Shown here: piece after piece, positions 39,057-48,110 of the stretch
Numbering within the stretch: position 1 is the first letter of the stretch
Layout: each line of letters begins with the position of its first letter
DNA from: Candidatus Rhodoferax bjergmarkensis
Lineage (GTDB): Bacteria; Pseudomonadota; Gammaproteobacteria; Burkholderiales; Burkholderiaceae_C
Direction of reading: 5' to 3'
Assembly (NCBI GenBank): GCA_016708345.1
Contig: JADJFX010000041.1
Span: 1 to 64,000, forward strand
Length of the DNA: 64,000 nt
Notes under the pieces: generated by a model
The model's database searches: none
The model's input: only the letters and a program-made list of their open reading frames with translations
What the model was told of the DNA's origin: nothing
Made by a program: the position numbers and the translations under genes

Positions 39057-41060
39057 TTACTGATTTTCAGTTTGACCAACCGGTGCCTGCAAAGGCAGCG
39101 TGACTGTAAAACAGGCTCCCTGGCCCGGTTCACTTTCCACTTGTATTTCCCCACCAAGAGCATCGTGAACCAGGTTGTACACAATGTTCAAGCCCAGGCC
39201 ACTGCCGCCCCGCCCCAACTTGGTGGTAAAAAACGGGTCAAACACACGCTTGAGGTGCTGCGCTGGAATGCCCAGCCCGTCATCCCGAAAGCTGAGTCGA
39301 ACATGGCTGTCGCCTGCCAGTTCGGCAGAGATCATCACGTGGCCCTGCCCGACCCCTTCAAAAGCATGCAAAAAGGCATTGTTGATCAGGTTGTTCAGCA
39401 CTTGCCCAAGCGGTCCGGGGTAACTGTCCATTGAGATGCCCTTGGGGATGGATGATTCGACGGCATGTTTTGTTTTTCGAATCGTCGGCCCCATCGTCAG
39501 CAAAATGTTGTCAACCATTTCTTTGAGGTCAAATTGCCGACGCTTGACACTCGTCTGGTCAACTGCCACCTGCTTGAAGCTGGAAATCAGCTCAATCGCG
39601 CGTTGCAAACTGCGCATCAAAATATCAGATCCTTCGCGAATGCTGCTGACAAAGGCGTCCAAGCGGCTGCGGCTCAACCCTTTTTGCATGCTGGATTGAA
39701 ATTCGACAGCGTTGTCCTGCAAGGTGCTGGCCACCGTGACGCTGTTGCCAATGGGCGTATTGAGCTCATGGGCAATGCCCGCCACCAGAAAACCCAAGGC
39801 CGACATTTTTTCGGTGCGGATCAGTTCTGACTGTGCCGCCTGCAACTGCGACAGCGCATCGGACAACTCGTGCGTGCGCTCCGTGACCCGTTGCTCCAGG
39901 GTGGCATTAAGTTCAAGAATTTCCGCCTCGTACTTGTTCTTGGCAGTGATGTCATCGTAGGCCAGGATGAGCATCGAATCATTGCCGCTGCGTACCACCT
40001 TGCCCGATATTTCGCACAGAATGGGGGCCCGCCCTGCGCCAGGCTGCATCCACGCCGCAAACCGCGAAATTTCCCCATCAAGGCTCAAGGTTTCCAGCAC
40101 ACTGCTGCGGTCTTGCTGACTTTTCCACATGCCGTTGTTCTCGCCGCTGGTGCCCAGCATGCTGGCGCGGTCCCGGCCAAACACGCGGGTCCAGGCGACG
40201 TTAACGTCCAGCAATTCAAACCCGCCGCCCACGCGTGAGACCGTCATGGCCACGGGCGACGCGCTGAAAATGGACTGGAATTTGGCTTGGCTGAACCCCA
40301 GCTCGGCTTGCGCACGCTGGCGCTCCGTCAGCTCGCTCTGCAATTCCTGGTTGCGAACATCGCGCTCATGGATCATGTTGGCCAAATCGGCACGCATGGT
40401 GTCCAAGCCCTGGGCCAGGTGGCCAATTTCGTCTTGCCGGTAATGCGCCAGCGGACGGTCGAGCTCACCCCTGGCAAAACACGCCGCATGCTCTTGCAAT
40501 TGGCGCAGTGGCCGCACCAGCAGGTGATCAAACAGAACCCAGATCAACAGGAAAGAAATAAGCACCTGGGCACCCAGCGCTGCGGCCTGCTCCAACAGCT
40601 CCCGAATCAAAACGCGGCGAACCCGCTCAGTTGAAAACTGCAACACCAACTTGCCGATGTGCACGCCGGAATAAACAATTTCGCGGTCATGCTGCAGGAC
40701 CACCTTGCTTAATGGCACAACCTTACCCTTTTGGATAAAAATTTCCTGCTGATGCCCGGTAACCACAAAACTGATCACATCCGGGTTGGCCATCACGGAA
40801 TCTGCAATTTCATTGGCAAGGGTCTCGTCAAAATTCCATACTGCCATCACCATGGCGCGCGACAAGACAGCGACATATTTTTCCATGGGCTCACGAACCC
40901 GCACCGTCACCTCGTTTTCAAACTTGCCAATGATCTGAAAATAGGCGAGCACCAATGCGGGAAGCAAAATGCCCAAAGCGGCACCCAAAAACAGTGTTTG
41001 GCGAAGGGACACATGAGGCACCTCAAAAGGCCCCCGCTCCTCTTTATCTGTCACGCTCAA
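39057..41060 (-). CDS. Membrane HAMP-PAS sensor histidine kinase
   Basis: 667 residues. TM1 is at 21-44, a periplasmic sensor at 45-155 (with AVWNFDETLANEIA, similar to the neighbour kinases), TM2 at 160-182, HAMP at about 180-235 (DEIGHLAQGLD), PAS at about 255-375 (FSASPVAMTV) and a coiled coil. The phospho-acceptor is H431 in AHELNTPIG, and the ATPase has NNLINNAFLHAF, DDGLGIP and GGSGLGLNIV. The SFKQVAVDQTS segment is shared with the kinase at 32344. It heads the minus-strand signalling cluster; the AVWNFD-type sensor shared by all three membrane kinases suggests related inputs. Confidence 0.9.
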   Translation of the reverse strand: MSVTDKEERGPFEVPHVSLRQTLFLGAALGILLPALVLAYFQIIGKFENEVTVRVREPMEKYVAVLSRAMVMAVWNFDETLANEIADSVMANPDVISFVVTGHQQEIFIQKGKVVPLSKVVLQHDREIVYSGVHIGKLVLQFSTERVRRVLIRELLEQAAALGAQVLISFLLIWVLFDHLLVRPLRQLQEHAACFARGELDRPLAHYRQDEIGHLAQGLDTMRADLANMIHERDVRNQELQSELTERQRAQAELGFSQAKFQSIFSASPVAMTVSRVGGGFELLDVNVAWTRVFGRDRASMLGTSGENNGMWKSQQDRSSVLETLSLDGEISRFAAWMQPGAGRAPILCEISGKVVRSGNDSMLILAYDDITAKNKYEAEILELNATLEQRVTERTHELSDALSQLQAAQSELIRTEKMSALGFLVAGIAHELNTPIGNSVTVASTLQDNAVEFQSSMQKGLSRSRLDAFVSSIREGSDILMRSLQRAIELISSFKQVAVDQTSVKRRQFDLKEMVDNILLTMGPTIRKTKHAVESSIPKGISMDSYPGPLGQVLNNLINNAFLHAFEGVGQGHVMISAELAGDSHVRLSFRDDGLGIPAQHLKRVFDPFFTTKLGRGGSGLGLNIVYNLVHDALGGEIQVESEPGQGACFTVTLPLQAPVGQTENQ

Positions 41061-41200
41061 TCTTCTTGGTTGAATTCATCGCTCCACCATCTGTGCTGTT
41101 CATTAATGACCCTTTTGAGAATGCGCTTTGGCTGCGCAAAGTATCGTTGGCGCGTAGCTGACGGTCAAGCACTGTGACTTTGCCTGGCATCAAATTTGCG

Positions 41201-42808
41201 TCAATCTGCAAGGTGGCGCTGCTGGCGTTGAACCAGGGAGTCCGCCGCCGGGGCCTGCGCATGGGCCAGCCGGGCGCGGCGCGACAAACTGCCCTGCAAG
41301 GCGCGCGGGTGGCCCCCACGGGCACCGCTGGCCAGGTAGTCCGCCAACAACGCGCTGTGCACGGTGGCCTGCGGTACATCGCCGCGCTGGCAGAGATGGT
41401 CATACAAGGCGTCCACCAACTGTTCGGGGCTCAAGCCGCTGGTGCTGGCGCTGCTTTGCCACAAAAAATCAGTAAAGGCCGAAAACGCAGCAAAGGGTGA
41501 ATGTGGCGAAACGCTTGCAAGTTGACCCGTGGGCACTGGCTCGTCCAGCAGCAACCTGAGCGTTTGCTTGAAGCGCCCCGAGTTGGCCACCAGGTCCCAA
41601 TAGCGCGCAAACCGGGTAAACCGCTGCATCGCTTGCGCGTCCACCACTGCGGTCTGCTGCACGGTGTAGGGCGCGCTGCTGGCATAGACCATGCCGTGCG
41701 CTTGCGTGTGCCGGGCAATCGGGGTGCCGCGCAGGCGCTTGAGCACGCCAAGCTGTATTTCATGCGGCCCCAGGGCGTGCAGGCGGTCAAACCCGCTGGC
41801 AAAACTCTCCAGCGTTTCACCGGGCAGGCCAAAGATCAAATCAGCATGCAAATGCGCCTTGGAGTGGTGTACCAGCCAGCGCAGATTGGCCTCGGTTTTG
41901 GCGTTGTCCTGCTTGCGCGCAATGCGTTCTTGCACGGCGACGTTAAAGCTTTGCACCCCCACCTCCAGCTGCATGCTGCCGGGCGGAAACTGCGCAATCA
42001 TGGCTTTGAGCCGGTCAGGCAAATGGTCCGGGATCACCTCAAAATGGACAAACAAATTGCCTTGGGGGTCCGCAAGGCCGGGCGCAGGCAGGCGGTCCAG
42101 AAAAAACTGCAGGATGCGCACCGAGGCATCCACCTTGAGGTTGAAGGTGCGATCGACAAACTTGAAGTTGCGTGCGCCGCGCTGGTACAGCACCGCCATG
42201 GCCGCAAGGAAAGCGTCCAGATCAAACGCCCAGGCGGTCTTGTCCAGCGAGCTCAGGCAAAACTCGCACTTGAAGGGGCAGCCGCGCGAGGCCTCCACGT
42301 AAAGCAAGCGGCGCGCCAGATCGTCGTCGCTGTACTCGCCGTAGGGCAGGTCGATCTGGTCCAGGCTTGGCTGCTCACCGGCCATCACTTTCATCAGGGG
42401 CTGCGGCCCATGAAGCAGCGCGCGGCACAGTTTGGGAAAACTCACATCGCCCCAGCCGGTGATGACATGGTCGGCCAGGTGAACAATCTCCTGCTGGTCT
42501 GCCTCATGGCTGACTTCCGGCCCGCCCAGCACCACTTTAAGCTCGGGCCGGGCGGCCTTGAGCAGGCGCACCACTTCGCAGGTTTGCGTCACGTTCCATA
42601 TGTAAACACCCAAGCCGATGATGGCAGGATGGAGCGCCAGCAGCTCCTGCGCCACCTCCTGCGGCTTGCGCGCAATGGTGAACTCGCGCAGCACGGTGCG
42701 CGCTCGCAGGTCGGTGCCGCCATGGCGCGCCATATTGGCCAGCAGGTAGCGCAGGCCCAGCGAAGCATGGATGTATTTGGCGTTGAGCGTGGCCAGTACG
42801 ATGGGCAA
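41201..42808 (-). CDS. B12-binding radical SAM protein (DUF4080 type)
   Basis: 535 residues. The N-terminal cobalamin-binding-like fold (LATLNAKYIHASLGLRYL, GLGVYIWNV, VVLGGPEVSHE) is followed by a radical-SAM core with cluster cysteines C177, C181 and C184 (RGCPFKCEFC). GVQSFN and HADLIFGLPGET strands and a C-terminal DUF4080 domain follow. The cobalamin fold lacks an obvious DxHxxG, so cofactor binding is doubtful. The reaction is unknown; relatives are often called B12-binding radical SAM proteins. Single gene, divergent from the small protein at 42941. Confidence 0.9.
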   Translation of the reverse strand: MPIVLATLNAKYIHASLGLRYLLANMARHGGTDLRARTVLREFTIARKPQEVAQELLALHPAIIGLGVYIWNVTQTCEVVRLLKAARPELKVVLGGPEVSHEADQQEIVHLADHVITGWGDVSFPKLCRALLHGPQPLMKVMAGEQPSLDQIDLPYGEYSDDDLARRLLYVEASRGCPFKCEFCLSSLDKTAWAFDLDAFLAAMAVLYQRGARNFKFVDRTFNLKVDASVRILQFFLDRLPAPGLADPQGNLFVHFEVIPDHLPDRLKAMIAQFPPGSMQLEVGVQSFNVAVQERIARKQDNAKTEANLRWLVHHSKAHLHADLIFGLPGETLESFASGFDRLHALGPHEIQLGVLKRLRGTPIARHTQAHGMVYASSAPYTVQQTAVVDAQAMQRFTRFARYWDLVANSGRFKQTLRLLLDEPVPTGQLASVSPHSPFAAFSAFTDFLWQSSASTSGLSPEQLVDALYDHLCQRGDVPQATVHSALLADYLASGARGGHPRALQGSLSRRARLAHAQAPAADSLVQRQQRHLAD

Positions 42809-42940
42809 TGGGGATCAATGTGAGGGAAAACCATGCCGACATTATCGGCAGCAGCATCACTTGTTCGGCGTCAATTGCGGCTCTCTTGATGCGCGTAGCA
42901 TCCGGGGCATAAACTGCAGACTCTTTTTGGAGAAACAAGC

Positions 42941-43276
42941 ATGACGAACCAATTGACAGACGCCCCATCAAGCGACGCGCTGCTGGCGCTGGACGCGGAT
43001 GAGTTGATGGAAGAAGGCGAAGAGCTTGAAATGGGTGACGTGATCCAACGCCCCGACGGCTATTACTGGGTGGCGGTCAACGGCACGCAGGAGTTCGGCC
43101 CCTTCAAAACCCTGGAACTGGCGCTGGCCGACATGCAATTGGCCAGTGAAGAAACTTCAGAGCCCGGCGAGACGCTGCAGGAGGCAGAAGACGAACTGGG
43201 CCTGGCGGACTGGATCGACCCGGACACTGGCGAACTGGCCGAGGGGCAATCCACCCCACGGCTGCACGACGAATGA
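42941..43276 (+). CDS. Conserved small acidic protein, function unknown
   Basis: 111 residues, strongly acidic (MEEGEELEMGD near the start). A compact middle reads RPDGYYWVAVNGTQEFGPF, an F/Y-rich motif that looks like a small beta domain, and the end is also acidic. I know similar short proteins beside DUF167 genes in Burkholderiales but no function. The ATG is preceded by GGAG at 7 bases. Its stop overlaps the start of the DUF167 gene (ATGA), so they form one operon. Confidence 0.75.
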   Translation: MTNQLTDAPSSDALLALDADELMEEGEELEMGDVIQRPDGYYWVAVNGTQEFGPFKTLELALADMQLASEETSEPGETLQEAEDELGLADWIDPDTGELAEGQSTPRLHDE

Positions 43277-43599
43277 GCCGCGGCCAGGTCCGCAACGCCA
43301 CCGGAGACTCGTTTTTTGTCTGGGAAGGTGATGTGCTGGTGGTCAACATTCTGGGCAAGCCCAGTTCGTCCAAAGACGCGATTGGCAAACCCAAAGGCAC
43401 GCAGCTCAAGGTGAGCGTGACTGCTGCGCCGGTCGCAGGCAAGGCCACCGACCACATGGTGCGTTTTCTGGCCCCGTTGTTCGGCGTGGCGGTGGCCGAC
43501 ATCGAGGTGGTGTTTGGCCGCGAAAACGTGAACAAGCAACTGCGCATCAAGTCGCCCAGCAAGCTGCCGGCGGTTTTTTCCCAAGGGTCGCTGCTGTAA
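43273..43599 (+). CDS. DUF167 (YggU) family protein
   Basis: 108 residues. The family signature is clear: LKVSVTAAPVAGKATDHMV, the strand-helix with KPKGTQ before it, and FGRENVNKQLRIKS (usually GxxSRxKxxxI). YggU proteins are small cytosolic proteins of unknown function with a simple alpha/beta fold. Translation is coupled to the preceding acidic protein by a 4-base overlap. Confidence 0.85.
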   Translation: MSRGQVRNATGDSFFVWEGDVLVVNILGKPSSSKDAIGKPKGTQLKVSVTAAPVAGKATDHMVRFLAPLFGVAVADIEVVFGRENVNKQLRIKSPSKLPAVFSQGSLL

Positions 43600-43704
43600 G
43601 CTTTTTGCCCGTGCGGCGACAATAGAGGCCAATGTTTGCCGCCTTTTAACAGTTCCCACCCCTGCCACGGCGCTGTGCTCCCCAGCGCAAGACGCCCATA
43701 CACG

Positions 43705-45870
43705 ATGTTGCCCTACGCATATTTCCGCCATCTTTTTGCTATATTTTTCATAGCTGCTTGCGCAATATCTACGTGCGCAATAGCCCAAATTGGTCCTAAA
43801 ACTGTGGTCACCACCGAGCAGGTGCGTGCCGAGCTGATGGCTCACGCGCCGCAGGGCGCAGACCCCGGCCAGCCGGTGTGGGTGGGCCTGCAGCTGGCGC
43901 ACCAGCCGCATTGGCACACTTACTGGAAAAACTCCGGCGACTCCGGGCTGCCCACCTCGCTGACCTGGACGCTGCCACCGGGCGTACTGGCCGGCGAGAT
44001 TGCCTGGCCGCTGCCCCAAAAGCTGCCCATTGGCAACCTGGCCAACTACGGCTACGAGGGCACGGTGCTGTTGGCGGTTCCGCTCACCATCACGCCAGAG
44101 TTCAAACCCTCCGTGCTGAACAAGGACATTGAAATCAAACTCAAGGCCAACTGGCTGGTCTGCCGCAAGGAATGCATCCCCGAAGAGGGTGAATTTGCGC
44201 TGCGTTTGCCCATTGGCAGCTCCACAGCACTCCATGGCGCGGCCTTTGAAGCCAGCCAGCGCGCGCAACCGCAAGTTTTGAGCAGCGACAGCCAGGTGGA
44301 GATCATCGGCAAAACCATCAAGGTGTCGGTGCCCGGCCTGCCCGCCGCACTGCAAGGCCAGACGCTCGAATTTTTCCCCGAAACGCCGGAGGTGATTGAA
44401 ACTGCCGCCCAAGGGACGCAAAACTGGCAGGGCGCGGTATGGAACGTCAACATTCCTTTGTCAGACTACCGCAGCCAAAGCCCCGCTGTGATGCCGCTGG
44501 TGCTGGCCGCCACCGTCAACGGACAACGCCAGGGCTATTCGGTCCAGGCCAAGGTGCTGGGCAACTGGCCCCAGCCCGGTGCGGCCACTGTGGCCAGCCC
44601 GGCCCCGGCCAGCCCCCCGATCGCCACGGCAATCCCTGCCGGGCTGCCTGCTGCGCCCGCCACCGCCTCGCTGGGTTTGCTGGCGGCCCTGCTGGGTGCG
44701 CTGTTAGGCGGCATGATTTTGAACCTGATGCCCTGCGTTTTCCCCGTCCTGGCCATCAAGGTGATGAGCTTCACCAAGCATGCCGACGACCGGCGCGGCC
44801 ACCGCATCAGCGGCCTGGCCTACACGGCGGGCGTGGTGCTGTCGTTTGTGGCGCTGGGCGCGCTGATGCTGGGCCTGCGCAGCGCCGGGGAGCAACTGGG
44901 CTGGGGCTTTCAGCTGCAGGCCCCGGCGGTGGTGGCGGCGCTGGCCGTGCTGTTCACCGTGATGGGGCTGAACCTGGCGGGCATGTTCGAGTTTGGCCAG
45001 TTTCTGCCCTCGGGCTTGGCCACGCTGGAGGCCAAAAGCCCCTCGGTCAACGCCTTTTTGTCCGGCATGCTGGCGGTGGCCATTGCTTCGCCCTGCACCG
45101 CCCCCTTCATGGGTGCATCCCTCGGGCTGGCCCTGGGTTTGCCAGCAGCGCAGGCCCTCTTGGTATTTGCCACCATCGGCTTTGGCATGGCCCTGCCCTA
45201 CCTGGCCGCCAGTTTGATGCCGCACATCGCCAATCTGCTGCCACGCCCCGGTGCCTGGATGGACACATTCCGGCGCGCCATGGCCTTCCCCATGTTTGCC
45301 ACCGTGGTCTGGCTGGTGTGGGTGCTGGGCCAGCAAACCGGCATTGACGGGGCCGGGGCGCTGCTCGCACTGCTGGTGGCGCTGAGTCTGGTGATCTGGT
45401 CGCTCACCCTGGCAGGTCGCACCCGGGTCGTTCTTGCTACACTTTCAATAGCTGCTTGCGCACTGTTGACGGGCGCAATCGGCAAAATGGTGCTCAAACC
45501 TTTGGAGGCCGCAGAGGCTCAAAAGCGTGCTGACCGCTGGCAGCCTTGGGCACCAGGCAAAGTTGAGCAGGCGCTGGCCACCGGGGTGCCGGTGTTTGTT
45601 GACTTTACCGCCGCCTGGTGCGTGACCTGCCAGTACAACAAAAAGACCACGCTGGCCGATCCAGCCGTTCTGGCCGACATGGACGCGCGCAAGGTCACGC
45701 TCTTGCGTGCCGACTGGACCCGGCGCGACCCCGCCATCACCGCCGCGCTGGGCCAACTGGGCCGCAACGGGGTGCCGGTGTATGTGCTGTACAAAACCGG
45801 CAAAACTCCGGTGGTGCTGTCTGAAATTTTGAGCGCATCGGAAGTTCATGCCGCGCTGGCCACGCTTTAA
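43705..45870 (+). CDS. dsbD: DsbD-like thiol:disulfide interchange protein
   Basis: 721 residues from the ATG at 43705. Signal peptide about 1-28; a periplasmic alpha domain (HWHTYWKNSGDSGLP, CRKECIPEEGEF); an eight-TM beta domain with LMPCVFPVLAIK and ASPCTAPFMG, the two membrane cysteines; and a C-terminal thioredoxin-like domain with AAWCVTCQYNKK. Together these relay electrons from cytosolic thioredoxin to periplasmic thiol proteins. Two copies of the dispersed hairpin repeat lie in the coding sequence, in the signal peptide (43737-43785) and in a late TM helix (45433-45475), both translated to FIAACAI/SIAACAL-type hydrophobic peptides without breaking the frame. Confidence 0.9.
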   Translation: MLPYAYFRHLFAIFFIAACAISTCAIAQIGPKTVVTTEQVRAELMAHAPQGADPGQPVWVGLQLAHQPHWHTYWKNSGDSGLPTSLTWTLPPGVLAGEIAWPLPQKLPIGNLANYGYEGTVLLAVPLTITPEFKPSVLNKDIEIKLKANWLVCRKECIPEEGEFALRLPIGSSTALHGAAFEASQRAQPQVLSSDSQVEIIGKTIKVSVPGLPAALQGQTLEFFPETPEVIETAAQGTQNWQGAVWNVNIPLSDYRSQSPAVMPLVLAATVNGQRQGYSVQAKVLGNWPQPGAATVASPAPASPPIATAIPAGLPAAPATASLGLLAALLGALLGGMILNLMPCVFPVLAIKVMSFTKHADDRRGHRISGLAYTAGVVLSFVALGALMLGLRSAGEQLGWGFQLQAPAVVAALAVLFTVMGLNLAGMFEFGQFLPSGLATLEAKSPSVNAFLSGMLAVAIASPCTAPFMGASLGLALGLPAAQALLVFATIGFGMALPYLAASLMPHIANLLPRPGAWMDTFRRAMAFPMFATVVWLVWVLGQQTGIDGAGALLALLVALSLVIWSLTLAGRTRVVLATLSIAACALLTGAIGKMVLKPLEAAEAQKRADRWQPWAPGKVEQALATGVPVFVDFTAAWCVTCQYNKKTTLADPAVLADMDARKVTLLRADWTRRDPAITAALGQLGRNGVPVYVLYKTGKTPVVLSEILSASEVHAALATL
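43737..43785. repeat. Dispersed hairpin repeat, copy 9, inside dsbD signal peptide
   Basis: gctatatttttcatagctgc followed by ttgcgcaatatctacgtgcg and caatagcc: the full element including the second inverted arm. It is read in frame as hydrophobic residues of the signal peptide. Confidence 0.6.
45433..45475. repeat. Dispersed hairpin repeat, copy 10, inside dsbD
   Basis: ttgctacactttcaatagct followed by gcttgcgcactgttgacggg and cgc. It is translated within the last membrane helix (LATLSIAACALLTGAI) before the thioredoxin domain. Confidence 0.6.
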
Positions 45871-45902
45871 CCTCAAATTCAATCGTTCTTGAAAGTGCCT
45901 GT

Positions 45903-46334
45903 ATGCCCACCGCCGAAACCGACACCATCCGCCACATCCTGAACAGCTACCGCACCGTGGCAGTCGTCGGCCTGTCGCCCAAGCCACACCGCGCCAGTTT
46001 CGACGTGACGCGCTACATGCAGGCGCAGGGCTGGCGCATCATCCCCATCAACCCCAACGCGCAGGAAATTCTGGGCGAAAAAGCCTACCCCAGTCTGCTT
46101 GAGGCGGCCAGACACGAAAAAATCGAACTGGTCAACGTGTTTCGCAACAGCGAAGACGTGCCCCCGGTGGCGCAAGACGCCATTGCCATTGGGGCCAAGG
46201 CCTTGTGGCTGCAAAAGGGCATTGAAAACACCGAAGCCGCAGCCAGCGCCCGGGCTGCCGGGCTGGAATTTGTGCAAAACCGCTGCCTGATGGTGGAACA
46301 CGCCGCACATGCAGGCGAACGCCTGTCGCACTGA
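45903..46334 (+). CDS. CoA-binding domain protein (YccU-like)
   Basis: 143 residues, a single Rossmann-like CoA-binding domain. It contains VAVVGLSPKPHRASFDV near the start, GWRIIPINPNAQEILG, KIELVNVFRNSEDVPPV and ALWLQKGIEN. These are the conserved phosphate-loop and pocket segments of the succinyl-CoA-synthetase-like CoA-binding family. Stand-alone versions have no settled function. It is cytosolic and may be co-transcribed with dsbD 32 bp upstream. Confidence 0.85.
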   Translation: MPTAETDTIRHILNSYRTVAVVGLSPKPHRASFDVTRYMQAQGWRIIPINPNAQEILGEKAYPSLLEAARHEKIELVNVFRNSEDVPPVAQDAIAIGAKALWLQKGIENTEAAASARAAGLEFVQNRCLMVEHAAHAGERLSH

Positions 46335-46394
46335 ACGCCCTAGCTTAGAAATTCAAGGTGTTTTTGCCCTTTCCGCATATAAACAGGGCGTTTG

Positions 46395-46420
46395 CAGCTA
46401 CTTATTTAATAGCAATTTAC
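46395..46420. repeat. Dispersed hairpin repeat, copy 11 (degenerate)
   Basis: gcagctacttatttaatagc without the TTGCGCA tail, in the gap between convergent genes. Confidence 0.35.
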
Positions 46421-46462
46421 CAGCACTTATTTCTGCTCACGGGCTGGCTGAATGAACAACTA

Positions 46463-46478
46463 TTCCCTCTAGAGGGAA
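46463..46478. terminator. 16-bp perfect palindrome over the stop codon of the PNPOx gene
   Basis: TTCCCTCTAGAGGGAA is self-complementary and contains the TAG stop (46469-46471) of the minus-strand gene. It lies between convergent genes, so it may help terminate both, but there is no loop and no long U tract. Confidence 0.3.
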
Positions 46479-46942
46479 TTGAGTTTCAAATCATCAGCAG
46501 ACCACCAAGTGACATCATCAATGCCGCGCACCACTTGGTAAGCCTGCACCACCACCTCAAGCAGCACACAGTCTGGCGCTTGGGTGAACGCTTCAAGGTC
46601 AGGGTGTTTTTGCAGGTGGGCATGCAGCAACTGGGGCTGCGTGGCAGCGTTGATTTCCTTCACCCTGCCCACGGCACTCAAAATAAAACCGGCCAATGCG
46701 CCACTGGAGCCTTCGCGGCAGCGGCCATCGACCAAGAGCGACACCCGCTGGTTTTGCATCACGTTGGTAAATTTACGGGTGCTGCGATAAGTGGCAAAAA
46801 CCAGTCGCTGCCCTTCATCAAGTGGCGTAATGGCGATCAAACTGGTGTGTGGCTGGCCGTCGCTTTCAGTCGCAAGTACGGCAAAACCAGTGGTGTTGAG
46901 CAAGGTCAGGATGCTGTCTCTGATGGCGGCGGGAGAGGTCAT
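46469..46942 (-). CDS. Pyridoxamine 5'-phosphate oxidase-fold protein
   Basis: 157 residues from MTSPAAIRDSIL (46942). The flavin-binding split barrel is recognisable: FAVLATESDGQPHTSLIAI, RLVFATYRSTRKFTNVMQN, RVSLLVDGR and the C-terminal VVVQAYQVVRGIDDVTW. Proteins of this fold bind FMN, F420 or haem, and substrate cannot be assigned. The upstream in-frame extension is rejected because it lacks a ribosome site and family similarity. Convergent with the CoA-binding gene. Confidence 0.8.
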   Translation of the reverse strand: MTSPAAIRDSILTLLNTTGFAVLATESDGQPHTSLIAITPLDEGQRLVFATYRSTRKFTNVMQNQRVSLLVDGRCREGSSGALAGFILSAVGRVKEINAATQPQLLHAHLQKHPDLEAFTQAPDCVLLEVVVQAYQVVRGIDDVTWWSADDLKLNSL

Positions 46943-47114
46943 TGAACTCAATTGACGGGTTGGCTCCGGCTGACCAACGAAGTTGAAAACTTGCGTCTTC
47001 AAGCTGCTTGCCGACCGCATTTTTGAGCAACGGCCTAGTGCAGGGTGCCTCACCCTTCGCGACGGGTTTTGCAGGGTCAGTGATTGCTGGCAGGACTGTG
47101 GGCTGCGCTGGACC

Positions 47115-48030
47115 TCAAAGGGGCGCGCTACTGGCCGTCAGGGTTTGCAGCAAGGCACTGACGCGTGTTTTTTCCTCAAGCGATGCGCCCAGACGGTCCG
47201 CACTTAATGCAGCGTTGAGTACCGGGGCAAGGTTGGCTTGCGCTGTGGGCGTTTGGCTGGCCAAGCGGGATTCGATCAGGCTGTATGCCTCTTCACGGAC
47301 CGTCGATGCGGTGTCAATGAGGTTTTGCGCCAGTACAGCAAGGTTATTGGGCTGGTGCTGGGCCAGATACCACATGCGTTGGGATGCTGCGTTATGGCGC
47401 AGGTTCGTGTCGGTGCTCTGGGCCGCTTGGGCCAGGTAGCCGTCTATGGCCGCCGAATAAGGTACATCCTTCTTGGTCGATAAGTCGGCGATCAAATCGA
47501 CAATGCGCGCCTTGGAGGATGCGGTGGACCGCGTGCCGTCACGCTGAATCAGGCTCTCAAGCAAGCCAACATCTTTGAGGTCGGCGTCGCGAATCAGGCC
47601 GTACAGGGACTCTGCCAGTTGCGGCTTGTCGGGCGAGAAAAACGTTTCAATGATGAAGGCACGCGCCAGCGGGTCACGCTTGAGGTCGCTCAGGGTTTCT
47701 TTGATTTGTACTTTGTCGTCCGGCGAATGCGCGCCAAAGTGGTAATCCTGCAGCAGCTGCTCAAACTGTTTGCGTGGCTGATTGCCATCTTGCGCCGACA
47801 GCGGTTGCAGCAAAGGGTGATGCGGAAGCAGCCGATGCACGGGCAAACATGGATGCCGAGTTGCCTGTTGCCTGGTGTGTGCGGACATTTTGCTTGGCGC
47901 TGGGAGGGAACGGGGCTGCGCTCGATGCGGCAGCCTCGTCAGACAGGTCGGCAAGCCCGCTTGAAAAATGCCACCCAAGGACTAACACGCCAGCCATCGC
48001 CAGAGAAAAAGCGGTGAGTCGTGCGTTCAT
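47115..48030 (-). pseudogene. Exported helical-repeat protein, unknown function, one frameshift
   Basis: The start MNARLTAFSLAMAGVLVLGW at 48030 is a signal peptide or membrane anchor, followed by a low-complexity Ala/Ser/Pro linker. The main domain is in another frame from about 47820 on: QPRKQFEQLLQDYHFGAH, SPDDKVQIKETLSDL, LARAFIIETFFS, LLESLIQRDG and RMWYLAQHQPNN, and reads like alpha-helical HEAT-type repeats. The indel lies near 47800-47830. Combined length is about 304 residues. I do not recognise the family. It lies just past the terminator of the lectin-protein gene and is probably a separate unit with the secreted-protein island. Confidence 0.6.
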
Positions 48031-48066
48031 GGTGGGTAACTTTCTTAAACTTTTTTAAATAAAAAA

Positions 48067-48096
48067 GCGCGTTGCAGCCTGATGGTCGCAACGCGC
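48067..48096 (-). terminator. Rho-independent terminator of the lectin gene at 48111
   Basis: GCGCGTTGC and GCAACGCGC (9-bp stem, 12-base loop) followed on the minus strand by a run of T. It lies 15 bp past the stop of the minus-strand gene. Confidence 0.75.
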
Positions 48097-48110
48097 TCAA
48101 GGCTTTCGAC

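Noticed and set aside
42941..43276. Antisense 452-codon ORF (43063-44421) as a gene
   Set aside because: It overlaps DUF167 and dsbD, both with strong signatures on the plus strand.
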